Origin: Streptococcus sp. VT 162
GTDB taxonomy: Bacteria > Bacillota > Bacilli > Lactobacillales > Streptococcaceae
Reading direction: 5' to 3'
Length of the DNA: 64,000 bases
Assembly: GCA_000688775.2 (NCBI GenBank)
Contig: CP007628.2
Coordinates: 1,302,001 to 1,366,000 of the forward strand
Each line of letters begins with the position of its first letter. Positions within the stretch are counted from its first letter, which is position 1. Of the stretch, positions 19,121-27,688 are shown piece after piece. The notes under the pieces are model-generated. The model saw only the letters and a program-made list of their open reading frames with translations, had not been told where the DNA came from and searched no databases. The position numbers were made by a program, and so were the translations under genes.

Positions 19121-19147
19121 AAAAAGTTGGAACTCTCTGGTTCCAAC
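19121..19147 (-). terminator. Terminator of the EEP-family gene
   Basis: GTTGGAAC / GTTCCAAC stem with a 6-base loop, followed on the minus strand by TTTTTAAT. Confidence 0.85.
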
Positions 19148-19155
19148 CTCTTTCA

Positions 19156-19971
19156 TTATTTCCAGGTCAATACAGCATTCAAACCATAGTGATCACTGAC
19201 TTGTGGACTATTTTGGCCATCGAAAACTACTTGTAAACTCTCTACTTCTAATTCCTTGGTCGTAAAGACGTAGTCGATTCGTAGTGGCTCAGTATTGCCT
19301 TTCCAACCATCAATTTCTGGTGGAACGGTGTAGCTACCACTTCTTTCTTTCGCAACTTCAAACGCGTCTTGTAATCCTAATGGGCTAGCTAAAATCGCTT
19401 GATAGCCTTCCTGACCAGCTGGATTATTAAAATCACCCGCTAAAATCAGAGGTTTGTTCAACTCTTTTAGTACAGCCTCAAATCGTGCCCATTCTTCTTG
19501 GAAACCTTTACCCCACCAAGAGAGATGAACACTTGCAAGAGCAAGTTCCTTGCCTTCAACCTCTGTCTCAGCCAAGGCAACGCGACGAGTATGGTAGTCC
19601 GTTGGATCATCTACATCTGATACTAAAATCTCACGCGCCTTGATAGGTGTTTTGGATAAGATAGCTACACCTTCATGGTAGCGGTCATAGCCAATATGAT
19701 TGTAAGCCCAAGTCCAGTAGTAGTTTTTCCCTTTCTCAGCCAATTTTTCAACCAGAAGTCGGACATAGTGGTCCTGATGAATGGGTTCTGCTGATGGTAA
19801 AGCTTGATAGTGATTGTTAACCTCTCCCTCAGGCGAAGTCATTTCTTGATTGATTTCTTGGAAACAAATCAAATCATAATCCTTATCAAGAATGTCTTGG
19901 AGTAAGATTTGGAATTTTTCCTCTGCTTCCTTCTCCATCCAACTGTGGGTATTGAGTGTTAGAAATTTCAT
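19156..19971 (-). CDS. Endonuclease/exonuclease/phosphatase family protein
   Basis: A 271-residue EEP-fold enzyme without a signal peptide. Recognisable catalytic segments are the N-terminal LTLNTHSW, ICFQEINQ (metal-binding glutamate, near residue 40), ASVHLSWWGKG near residue 150, AGDFNNPAG near residue 175 and VSDHYGLNAVL at the C-terminus. The family includes DNases, phosphodiesterases and sphingomyelinases; the natural substrate is unclear. It is encoded just upstream of ptsG's end, with a terminator between. Confidence 0.82.
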   Translation of the reverse strand: MKFLTLNTHSWMEKEAEEKFQILLQDILDKDYDLICFQEINQEMTSPEGEVNNHYQALPSAEPIHQDHYVRLLVEKLAEKGKNYYWTWAYNHIGYDRYHEGVAILSKTPIKAREILVSDVDDPTDYHTRRVALAETEVEGKELALASVHLSWWGKGFQEEWARFEAVLKELNKPLILAGDFNNPAGQEGYQAILASPLGLQDAFEVAKERSGSYTVPPEIDGWKGNTEPLRIDYVFTTKELEVESLQVVFDGQNSPQVSDHYGLNAVLTWK

Positions 19972-19984
19972 GCTTTTCTCCTAA

Positions 19985-20014
19985 AACAAGAGGTTGGAAA
20001 ACAGCTTCCAACCC
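19985..20014 (-). terminator. Terminator of the PTS gene
   Basis: GGTTGGAA / TTCCAACC stem with a 6-base loop, followed on the minus strand by TCTTGTTTT. Confidence 0.8.
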
Positions 20015-20022
20015 CAAGTATA

Positions 20023-22209
20023 TTACAATTCTACTTTAGCAACTGCTGTTTTAGCTGCAAGAGAACCTGTTTGTTCTAATTTAACTGATTTGAGGACATC
20101 ACCATTTGTGAAGACAACCACTGTTGATGTTTTGCGTCCTGCTTCTCGAATAGCATCCAAGTCAGCTGTGACAAGAAGATCACCAGCAGCCACTTTTTGT
20201 CCTTCAGAAACATGAACTGTAAATGGTTTTCCTTCAAGACTTACTGTATCTAAACCAATATGAACAAGTACTTCAAGACCTGAGTCAGTGACAAGACCAA
20301 GAGCGTGTTTTGTTGGGAAGATACTTGATACAGTACCAGTAACTGGAGATACAATGTTGCCATTTGCTGGCTCTACTGCAAATCCATCACCCATCATTTT
20401 TTGAGCAAAAACTGGATCTTCCACTTGTTCCAAAGCAACAACTTGACCGTCAGCTACTGAGAAAACTTCCTCAGTTACACCTTTGAAATGGACAGTATTT
20501 TGTTGAGTTTCTGTCATTTGACTTGGAAGAGTTTCAGGAATTACTTCCCCTGAGTCAAGGATATCTTGGATATCAGATTTCAATACATCAGCTTTTGGTC
20601 CGTAGATAGCTTGGACTCCTTGTCCTTTCATGACAAGACCCATAGCTCCTTCTGCTTTCCATTGTTCCTCAGTACCAACGCGATCTGCATCTTTAACAGT
20701 TACACGAAGACGAGTCATACATGCATCCACATCTACGATATTTGCACGACCACCAAGAAGGTTAATAATATTTACGGCTTGAGAAGCTGCTGCAACTTTT
20801 GGAGTTCCAGGAGTTGCTTCTTCTGATGCTCCTTCAGCTGTTTCGTAGTTTCCGTTACGTCCTGGAGTTGCGTAGTTGAATTTCTTGATCATGAAGTTAG
20901 CAATGAAGTACATGATAACCGCAAAGAGAACAGTTACCCAGATAAAGTTAACGATATCCATACCAATACCAGCATTAATTGCCAGTGGTGTACGAGTCAA
21001 AAATTCAATTGAACCGAATGAGTGGACACGAAGGTGAACAATATCTGCCATAGCAAAGGCAGCACCTTGAACTACTGCATAAACAAGGTAAAGCGGTGTT
21101 GCGATGAACATGAACATATACTCGATTGGTTCAGTAACACCTGTCAAGAATGTTGCAAGAGCTGTCGCAATCATCATACCTTTATATTGATGTTTCTTAT
21201 CAGCATCGACATTACGGTAGATAGCCACGATCACACCCATCAAGATACCGAATGAACCGATCATTTGTCCAACTTTGAAACGAGCTGGGTGAACAGTATC
21301 TAACAATTGTTGGTAGTGACTTGCATCTGTACCTTTAAGGTTAACAAGGTCTGTTACCCATGCAAGCCATAGTGGGTCTTGACCAAATACTTGAGTACCT
21401 TTAGCTGCACCAGTTAAAATATCATAAGTACCACCAAGAGCTGTGTAGTTCATTGGGATTGTCAACATGTGGTGAAGACCGAATGGCAAGAGCAAACGTT
21501 CCAAAGTACCATACAAGAATGGTGCAAGGACTGGAGCAGTTTCTTGTGAGTTGGCAATCCAGATACCAAAGCTATTGATACCTGTTTGAACTACTGGCCA
21601 GAAAGCAGCAAGTAGAATTGCAGCGATTGCTGAACGAAGAATAACAACAAACGGTACAAAACGTTTCCCGTTGAAGAATGAAAGGGCATCAGGAAGTTTA
21701 CGGTAGTTGTAGTATTTGTTATAGGCAGTTGCCCCTACAAAACCTGAGATAATCCCTACGAAAACCCCCATGTTAAGCGCTGGTGCCTCAAGAACACTGA
21801 TAAAGTAGTCAGCAACCTTGATTGAACCACCAAAGAAGGTAGTAACCATTGCTTCAGGGTTTTTCAACATATCACCTGTAACACCGAAGATAGTACCTGT
21901 AATACGGTTAATCAAGATAAAGGCAAGTCCGGCTGCAAATGCACCACCTGCACGTTCTTTTGCCCAGCTTCCCCCAATAGCAAGGGCAAACAAGATATGA
22001 AGGTTACCGATAACCCCCCAACCAATTTGCTCAAGGATTCCACCTGTAATCACTAGAGGAGCAAGGTTTGGGTCGATCATCACGATTGATTTACCGATTG
22101 AGATCATCAATCCCGCCGCTGGCATAACGGCGATAACCACCATTAAAGCCTTACCGAATTTTTGCCAAAATTCGAAAGACAAGACATTTTTGAATGTAGC
22201 TTTCATCAT
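20023..22209 (-). CDS. ptsG: Glucose-family PTS transporter, fused EIICBA
   Basis: A 728-residue phosphotransferase permease. Residues 1 to ~440 are the membrane EIIC domain. EIIB follows with the phosphorylated cysteine in VDACMTRLR near residue 500, and EIIA ends the protein with PTKHALGLV and the phospho-histidine in VLVHIGLDTV near residue 645. Sugar is probably glucose or a related hexose; glucosamine or maltose cannot be excluded. The leader contains a long palindrome with two cre-like motifs, pointing to CcpA control. Confidence 0.88.
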   Translation of the reverse strand: MMKATFKNVLSFEFWQKFGKALMVVIAVMPAAGLMISIGKSIVMIDPNLAPLVITGGILEQIGWGVIGNLHILFALAIGGSWAKERAGGAFAAGLAFILINRITGTIFGVTGDMLKNPEAMVTTFFGGSIKVADYFISVLEAPALNMGVFVGIISGFVGATAYNKYYNYRKLPDALSFFNGKRFVPFVVILRSAIAAILLAAFWPVVQTGINSFGIWIANSQETAPVLAPFLYGTLERLLLPFGLHHMLTIPMNYTALGGTYDILTGAAKGTQVFGQDPLWLAWVTDLVNLKGTDASHYQQLLDTVHPARFKVGQMIGSFGILMGVIVAIYRNVDADKKHQYKGMMIATALATFLTGVTEPIEYMFMFIATPLYLVYAVVQGAAFAMADIVHLRVHSFGSIEFLTRTPLAINAGIGMDIVNFIWVTVLFAVIMYFIANFMIKKFNYATPGRNGNYETAEGASEEATPGTPKVAAASQAVNIINLLGGRANIVDVDACMTRLRVTVKDADRVGTEEQWKAEGAMGLVMKGQGVQAIYGPKADVLKSDIQDILDSGEVIPETLPSQMTETQQNTVHFKGVTEEVFSVADGQVVALEQVEDPVFAQKMMGDGFAVEPANGNIVSPVTGTVSSIFPTKHALGLVTDSGLEVLVHIGLDTVSLEGKPFTVHVSEGQKVAAGDLLVTADLDAIREAGRKTSTVVVFTNGDVLKSVKLEQTGSLAAKTAVAKVEL

Positions 22210-22233
22210 TCAAATCTCCTTTATTTTATTTAG

Positions 22234-22258
22234 GCAAACGTTTTACGAAAACGTTTGC
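22234..22258 (-). promoter_or_regulatory. 25-bp perfect palindrome with overlapping cre motifs in the ptsG leader
   Basis: GCAAACGTTTT-ACG-AAAACGTTTGC: two 11-base arms, each containing an AAACGTTT cre core. It lies downstream of the promoter and upstream of the ribosome binding site, so CcpA bound here could act as a roadblock, and the RNA can form a hairpin. Confidence 0.7.
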
Positions 22259-22274
22259 ATTTGGTTATGTATTA

Positions 22275-22302
22275 ATTATACCACTTTTATTTTTTTTGTA
22301 AA
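22275..22302 (-). promoter_or_regulatory. ptsG promoter
   Basis: TTTACA (22302-22297), 16-bp spacer, TATAAT (22280-22275) on the minus strand. Confidence 0.75.
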
Positions 22303-22348
22303 GGCTTTTATAAAAAAATTGTCTATTTTTTTTAATTTTTAAAAAGGA

Positions 22349-22378
22349 AAAAGAGAAGTTTACGAAAACTTCTCTTTT
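22349..22378 (-). terminator. Terminator after ftsX
   Basis: Thirteen-base-pair stem AAAAGAGAAGTTT / AAACTTCTCTTTT; the ftsE-ftsX (and perhaps prfB) transcript ends here. Confidence 0.85.
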
Positions 22379-22428
22379 AAAAATGTATTATTTTTCTGAT
22401 TTGTTCTGCAAGTTGCATTTAAATCCAA

Positions 22429-23355
22429 CTAGATCTTCAAGAATCGACGCATCGAAATCCCCGAACCAATTGAACCAATGAAAATTCCGATTATAAATAA
22501 TAGAACTGTCATCAGAGGAATAAACACATCTGGTGTAATCATTGACAAGTTTTGACCTACCAAGGATTTATTGACCGATTGATAGGCCATATTGTAAATA
22601 AAGAAAACAAGAACAGAAGGAATCGCTGCACCAAGCAAGCCAATAAAAGCACCTTCTAGCAAGAATGGACCACGGATATAGCCATTTCTCGCTCCTACCA
22701 GACGCATGATCTGAATCTCACGACTACGTGAAATAATGGTGATACGAATGGTATTGGAAATGAGGAAGACTGCGATAAAAATCAAGAGCCCTGCAATAAC
22801 CAATCCCCAAACACGGATAAAGGAAGCCAATTCAAAAAGTCGTTGAGTGTTGGCTCCACCATCTTGAACCTCTGATACTCCCTCAATTTTCTTAGCTTCT
22901 TCAGCTACAGTTTTAACATCACTCGGAGAATTTGTATCGACGATATAAGCATCATAGAGAGGGTTTGCATCCCCTTCAAAGACCTTCCAATCGTCACCCA
23001 TTGTTTCCGTTAGTTTTTCGTACTGTTCTTCTTTACTTGAGAAGGTAACACTCTTAACAGCAGGCATAGCTTTCAAAGCATCATAGACCTTGTGGTAGTC
23101 ATTATTGGTAACTGTCTGACCTTCTTTTTCAATCGTTTCACTGTTATCAGCTACATCCTTACGAATGTAAACCATGACCCGAACGTTGTTTTCAATATCG
23201 GTAGCCAGTTTTGCTGTATTAAAAATTACAGATGCAAACAGGGCAACGAGTGTTAAGGTAATCATAACCGAACTCACTGCTGCTACTGTCATCCAGCCAT
23301 TTCGTTTTAAACTTTTTAATGATTCAAATAAATGGCGAAAAAATCTACTAATCAT
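22429..23355 (-). CDS. ftsX: Cell-division ABC transporter permease-like protein FtsX
   Basis: A 308-residue membrane protein with an N-terminal span (about 25-50), an extracellular domain (about 55-180) and three C-terminal spans, the layout of pneumococcal FtsX, which activates the hydrolase PcsB. I use the ATG at 23355 (MISRFFRHLFESLK), which overlaps the ftsE stop by 8 bases; a longer open frame upstream to 23418 lies inside ftsE and is not expected to be translated. Confidence 0.95.
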   Translation of the reverse strand: MISRFFRHLFESLKSLKRNGWMTVAAVSSVMITLTLVALFASVIFNTAKLATDIENNVRVMVYIRKDVADNSETIEKEGQTVTNNDYHKVYDALKAMPAVKSVTFSSKEEQYEKLTETMGDDWKVFEGDANPLYDAYIVDTNSPSDVKTVAEEAKKIEGVSEVQDGGANTQRLFELASFIRVWGLVIAGLLIFIAVFLISNTIRITIISRSREIQIMRLVGARNGYIRGPFLLEGAFIGLLGAAIPSVLVFFIYNMAYQSVNKSLVGQNLSMITPDVFIPLMTVLLFIIGIFIGSIGSGISMRRFLKI

Positions 23356-24040
23356 CGTATCCATATTCTCCTTTAGCTTCGTCACGAACGACACGGCCAT
23401 TTTCAATGGCAATGACACGGTGGCGCAAGGTATTTACAATCTGGCTATTGTGGGTTGCCATCAAGACAGTAGTACCTTGGAGATTGATGCGTTCCAACAG
23501 ATTCATAATTTCCCATGAATTATCTGGGTCCAAGTTTCCTGTTGGCTCATCGGCAATCAATACCTTAGGATTGTTGACAATCGCGCGAGCAATCGCAATC
23601 CGTTGCTGCTCTCCACCTGAGAGTTCATTAGGGAAAGAGCGAACCTTATGTTTCAAACCAACCAGGTCCAACACTTCCATAACACGTTTTTTGATGTTGC
23701 GACGGCTCTCACCGATTACTTCCATTGCATAGGCAATATTCTCATAAACAGTCTTCTTAGGCAAGAGTTTGTAATCCTGAAAGACTACCCCGACACTACG
23801 ACGTAGCAGTGGGACATCTTTCTTCTTAATTTTAACTAAATTAAAGCCTGCAACTGTTAGGCTTCCTTTTTCGATCTTTACTTCTCGGTATAAAGCTCGA
23901 ATAAAGGTTGACTTACCTGCCCCAGAAGGTCCTACGATATAGGCAAACTCTCCTGGTTCAATGGTAACAGATACACCACGCAGGGCAGTCGTTCCATTGT
24001 CATACTTTTTGACAACATCTCTCATTTCAATGATTGACAT
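23348..24040 (-). CDS. ftsE: Cell-division ATP-binding protein FtsE
   Basis: A 230-residue ABC ATPase with Walker A GPSGAGKST, signature [15 protein letters not shown], Walker B VLIADEPTGNLD and H-loop MATHNSQIV. With FtsX it drives septal peptidoglycan hydrolysis through PcsB in streptococci. It starts 18 bases after the prfB stop, so prfB-ftsE-ftsX is probably an operon. Confidence 0.96.
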   Translation of the reverse strand: MSIIEMRDVVKKYDNGTTALRGVSVTIEPGEFAYIVGPSGAGKSTFIRALYREVKIEKGSLTVAGFNLVKIKKKDVPLLRRSVGVVFQDYKLLPKKTVYENIAYAMEVIGESRRNIKKRVMEVLDLVGLKHKVRSFPNELSGGEQQRIAIARAIVNNPKVLIADEPTGNLDPDNSWEIMNLLERINLQGTTVLMATHNSQIVNTLRHRVIAIENGRVVRDEAKGEYGYDD

Positions 24041-24057
24041 ATGAGTTCCTTTCTATC

Positions 24058-25153
24058 TTAGCTGATTCGCCACTTGAGGTAGGCATCGATAAAACCATCA
24101 AGGTCTCCATCCATCACCTTATCTACCTGAGCAACTTCAAAGCTTGTACGGTGATCTTTTACCATAGTATAAGGCGTGAAAACATATGAACGGATTTGGC
24201 TTCCCCATGTGATTTCCTTTTTCTCACCTTTAAGGGAATCAACTTCCGCAGCTTTCTTTTCTTGCTCCATTTGATAGAGCTTAGCCTGCAACATCTTCAT
24301 GGCACGATCTCTATTTCCATACTGGGTACGATCGACCGTTGATTGGACGACAGTTCCCGTAGGAATGTGTGTCAAACGCACACCTGTTGAAACCTTATTG
24401 ACGTTCTGTCCACCAGCACCACCTGAACGGAAAGTATCCATTTTGATATCATCTTCACGAATCTCCACTTCGATGGTATCATCCAACTCAGGCATAACCT
24501 CTACGGATGTAAAGGAAGTATGGCGGCGTTTGGCAGAGTCAAATGGCGAAATACGGACTAAACGGTGAACACCCATTTCTGATTTAAGTAGGCCGTATGC
24601 ATTGGGTCCTTCAAAAGACAAGGTCACAGACTTGATACCTGCTTCATCACCAGCCTGGTAATCCAAGACTTCTACTTTAAAGCCTTTGGCATTTCCATAA
24701 CGAGTATACATACGAAGCAACATATCGCCCCAGTCCTGTGCCTCAGTACCACCAGATCCTGGATGGATTTCCAAGATTGCATTATTATGGTCATAAGGTT
24801 CTGACAAGAGAAGGGTCATCTCGTAGCTGGTCATCATCTTATCCAGTTCTGTCAACTGTTCGACCAGTTCATCATGGACTGACTCGTCTTCTGCTAAAAA
24901 GTCCAATAAAATCTCAACTTCATCCTGCAACTCTTCCATTTTACGGAAGGTGTTGTAGGTGTTTTTTAATTCATTTAATTCTTGCGACGTTTTTTGGGCC
25001 GCGATATTATCGTTCCAAAAATCAGGTTCTGTCATCTTGTTTTCCAAGATGGCAATCTCTTCCTCTAAACCTTCGAGGTCAAAGAGACCCCCTAAAGGAA
25101 GCTAATTTTTCACGATTTGCGTCAATTTTTTGACGAATTTCTGAAATGTCCAT
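24058..25153 (-). CDS. prfB: Peptide chain release factor 2 (programmed +1 frameshift)
   Basis: RF2 reads UAA/UGA stop codons. The zero frame starts at ATG 25153 ([20 protein letters not shown]) and meets an in-frame TGA at codon 25 (25081-25079). The preceding AGGGGG acts as an internal Shine-Dalgarno and CTT TGA C is the slippery site; a +1 shift gives the complete 364-residue protein. The GGQ motif ([11 protein letters not shown]) is present near residue 250, and the anticodon-like tripeptide region near residue 205. The frameshift is autoregulatory: low RF2 favours shifting. Confidence 0.97.
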
Positions 25154-25240
25154 AGATACTCCTTTTCATATCGTTTTATTATACCATAATCTCTCATTTC
25201 TTTCCATATTTTGCTTTTCACCGCTTTTGATGGCAGAAGA

Positions 25241-25263
25241 AAAGAGGCTCTAAAGCCTCTTGT
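25241..25263 (-). terminator. Terminator of the CBS-ACT gene
   Basis: AGAGGCT / AGCCTCT stem with 4-base loop and a T-rich tail on the minus strand. Confidence 0.8.
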
Positions 25264-25920
25264 TTAAAGGACTTTAGCAGAGGTATGAGTAATCTCCTCC
25301 ACTTGAATTCCTTCTTTTTCAAACTTTTCCTTTAATGAAGTCAAATCGATTTTTCCATCAATTTGAACTTCGATGACGACCTTGCCATCCTTACGTGGGA
25401 TGTTAACAGTATGGGAAATATTTAAATCCTCTTCTACAATTAGAGCTACAATTTTTCCCAGTACTCCGACTTCATTTTCTGTAATGAAACGAACGCGAAT
25501 TCCCTCTTCTCCGTATCCAGCGATTTCTAAGAAAGCCTGAAAAACATCACGATCTGTAATGACACCGTAGACCTGATGATTGTCTACGACTGGTAATATC
25601 CCAATTTTATTTTTTAGCATCAGGTAGGTCGCATCTTCTAGACTAGCATAGCCAGAAACCGTCACGACATCTCGAATCATTACATCTTTTACTTTGGTTT
25701 TATTCAGAAGATAATTCATCTCATAGATAGAGAGACTGGTTGCTTTAGATGGGCTGGCTTCCGCAATGGTTCCTTCTGTTACCAATCCGACTAATTGATC
25801 GTTTTCGATAACAGGTAAACGGTGCAAACCTTGCTCGCGCATCAAATCTGCTGCGTGTGCTACAGTCGTATCTGGACTGATATAAACTACCTTACGGGTC
25901 ATGAAATCTTTAACTGCCAT
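25264..25920 (-). CDS. CBS-domain and ACT-domain protein (AcuB-like)
   Basis: A 218-residue protein with two CBS motifs (residues about 5-60 and 75-130; e.g. HRLPVIENDQLVGLVTEGTI and GILPVVDNHQVYGVITDRDV) and a C-terminal ACT domain (about 140-215). CBS pairs usually bind adenine nucleotides and ACT domains amino acids, so it is likely a metabolic sensor. It resembles B. subtilis AcuB, but no acetoin genes are nearby. In pneumococcus I recall this gene lying next to livF; here about 3.5 kb of extra sequence separates them. Confidence 0.82.
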   Translation of the reverse strand: MAVKDFMTRKVVYISPDTTVAHAADLMREQGLHRLPVIENDQLVGLVTEGTIAEASPSKATSLSIYEMNYLLNKTKVKDVMIRDVVTVSGYASLEDATYLMLKNKIGILPVVDNHQVYGVITDRDVFQAFLEIAGYGEEGIRVRFITENEVGVLGKIVALIVEEDLNISHTVNIPRKDGKVVIEVQIDGKIDLTSLKEKFEKEGIQVEEITHTSAKVL

Positions 25921-26045
25921 GAGACTTCTCCTTCTATATTGCTACTTTTATTATACACTTTCTTAGAAAATCTATCAAACGCTTTCATCTCTTTTTCAAG
26001 ATTTTGAATAATCTGAGAAGTTTGCATAAAATGCCAGTGTAAGTT

Positions 26046-26070
26046 AAAAGGGAACCGAAGTCCCCTTTCT
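26046..26070 (-). terminator. Terminator of the NCS1 permease operon
   Basis: Minus-strand AAGGGGAC-TTCG-GTTCCCTT hairpin with a UUCG tetraloop and following T residues. Confidence 0.85.
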
Positions 26071-26072
26071 TC

Positions 26073-27500
26073 TTAAATCGTAATAGTGTCTCGATCTTTT
26101 ATCATATAACGTTTCAGAGGGCTAAGACTAGCTAGCCAGTATAGTAAACCACCGAATAGCGCAGTAAATCCGCTACCAGTTGTGATTAAAAAGATTGGAC
26201 TTTGAATTTGTGCAGTTACAGGATTGTAGACAAAAAGTACCGCTACCAATAAGGAGATAAATACGCAAGACAAGCCAACTAAGTTAAATCCTTTAGTAAA
26301 TTCGTAGGCGTCATGCCCTTCAAGGAAATAGGCTGAACGCAAGTCGAGTTTTCGTTTTCTTAAGATAAAATAGTCGACAACAATCATACCAATAATTGGC
26401 CCCTGAATATAGGCGGCTAGGGAGATGAAGGATCCGAAATACTCTTCTACTCCTCCCCAGATAGTGAGTAGACTCACATAAACCATGGCAATCCAAACCA
26501 TTAGTTTATAGCTTACTTTTGGCATCCCGCTTTTGACAATCATACAGTTCACGTACGATCCAGTCCCCTGGGTTCCAATATTGGCAAAGGCTACTAGTAG
26601 TAGACTTAAGAGAGCAAAGGCTGGGGTGCTTAGAGTTGATAGCATAGTTGTTGGATCACTTTCATAAACACCTGTTTTGACAAACATGGCTAGAGCCATG
26701 ACTCCACCAGTCGCAACGAAGAATGGAGCCACAACTCCGTATGATAAGGCTGTAGCCCAATAACCACTGCGTTCTGATTTTGCTAAACGTGGTAAAACCA
26801 ATGCCTGTGTAGACCAAGAGAAAGCAAAGGCAACATTTCCTTCTCCAGAGAGCATGAAGCGTTCTAATGGCGTCAAATCTCCTTGGGTGGCTGGTTGGAT
26901 GTTCATAATATCCGTTATAGGAACGGCGACAAAGCAGATTCCAACGATGATGAGACCGACAATCAATAAGGCGATAACCAAGAAGCGATTGGTCCATTTA
27001 ATCACTTCCGGGCCTCCAAGAGCAATGAGAGTCCCAAGAAGAACACAGAGGGTACCAAGAATAGGTGCCCATATTCCCTTGTCCAAACCAAGACCAAAAT
27101 TATTTGCCAAATGAATCATGGAACTGGCAAAAAGATTGGCCGCAACAGCATACCATCCAAAGTTAGCCAAGCTAATAATGGTTGATAACAAGGCTACACC
27201 TCTTTTTCCCAGAACAGCTCTCAACCAAATCCACAAATCAATTCCATACTTAACTGCAAACAAAATAGGGAGACATTCAATAAAGACCCAGATAATGTTA
27301 AAGCTAAAAATATTTACCAACATTTGATTAAAGGTCAAATATTGAGCTACATAAGCCCCTTGGGTATAACACCAAGTAGCAATGGCAAAACCACTTGTCG
27401 ATAGAAAGAGATCCCAGAAAGAATACTGACGATCCTTATTGGTCATGGGAACAATTCCTGTTATGGTTTCTTGTTGGATATAGTCATTCATTTTAGACAT
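26073..27500 (-). CDS. NCS1-family permease (cytosine/purine/thiamine/allantoin type)
   Basis: A 475-residue protein with about 12 membrane spans. The N-terminal RQYSFWDLFLSTSGFAIATW and the C-terminal GPIIGMIVVDYFILRKRKLD are typical NCS1 features. Known NCS1 substrates are nucleobases, hydantoins, thiamin and nicotinamide riboside, but this member is distant and cannot be assigned. It is the last gene of a three-gene operon, starting one base after the stop of a small membrane protein, with its own GGGAGGAATT ribosome binding site. The context suggests it imports the compound that the first gene's kinase and nucleotidyltransferase domains activate. Confidence 0.85.
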   Translation of the reverse strand: MSKMNDYIQQETITGIVPMTNKDRQYSFWDLFLSTSGFAIATWCYTQGAYVAQYLTFNQMLVNIFSFNIIWVFIECLPILFAVKYGIDLWIWLRAVLGKRGVALLSTIISLANFGWYAVAANLFASSMIHLANNFGLGLDKGIWAPILGTLCVLLGTLIALGGPEVIKWTNRFLVIALLIVGLIIVGICFVAVPITDIMNIQPATQGDLTPLERFMLSGEGNVAFAFSWSTQALVLPRLAKSERSGYWATALSYGVVAPFFVATGGVMALAMFVKTGVYESDPTTMLSTLSTPAFALLSLLLVAFANIGTQGTGSYVNCMIVKSGMPKVSYKLMVWIAMVYVSLLTIWGGVEEYFGSFISLAAYIQGPIIGMIVVDYFILRKRKLDLRSAYFLEGHDAYEFTKGFNLVGLSCVFISLLVAVLFVYNPVTAQIQSPIFLITTGSGFTALFGGLLYWLASLSPLKRYMIKDRDTITI

Positions 27501-27501
27501 G

Positions 27502-27687
27502 TTATTGAATTCCTCCCGTCATTGCTAAGATAATCAAAACAAGGTTGATTAGGACTATGGAGATGATTAAAATGAAATCACTTTTTAGGAAGGGTTGAAC
27601 AAACTCGTAGTTTGGTGACTCCATTTCTTCCAATCTTCTCTTTGTTTCAGCTGCTACTAATTCTTCAATTTCGGATGTCGTTTTCAT
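27502..27687 (-). CDS. Small single-span membrane protein, possible permease subunit
   Basis: A 61-residue protein starting at ATG 27687 (MKTTSEIEELVAAETKRR), with an acidic/amphipathic N-terminus and one C-terminal membrane span (SDFILIISIVLINLVLIILA). A longer open frame to 27786 runs inside the upstream gene and lacks a ribosome binding site, whereas ATG 27687 follows GGAGGAAAAC closely. The start is one base from the upstream stop and the stop one base from the permease start. A comparable case is MetS, a small single-span subunit needed by the methionine transporter MetP in Corynebacterium, so a transporter subunit role is a reasonable inference. I do not recognise a named family. Confidence 0.75.
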   Translation of the reverse strand: MKTTSEIEELVAAETKRRLEEMESPNYEFVQPFLKSDFILIISIVLINLVLIILAMTGGIQ

Positions 27688-27688
27688 C

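Noticed and set aside
23356..23418. Extended N-terminus of FtsX
   Set aside because: It lies within ftsE in another frame; the ATG at 23355 gives the known length of 308.
25048..25153. Treating prfB as starting inside the +1 frame (TTG at 25047)
   Set aside because: The zero-frame start and the classic shift site are both present.
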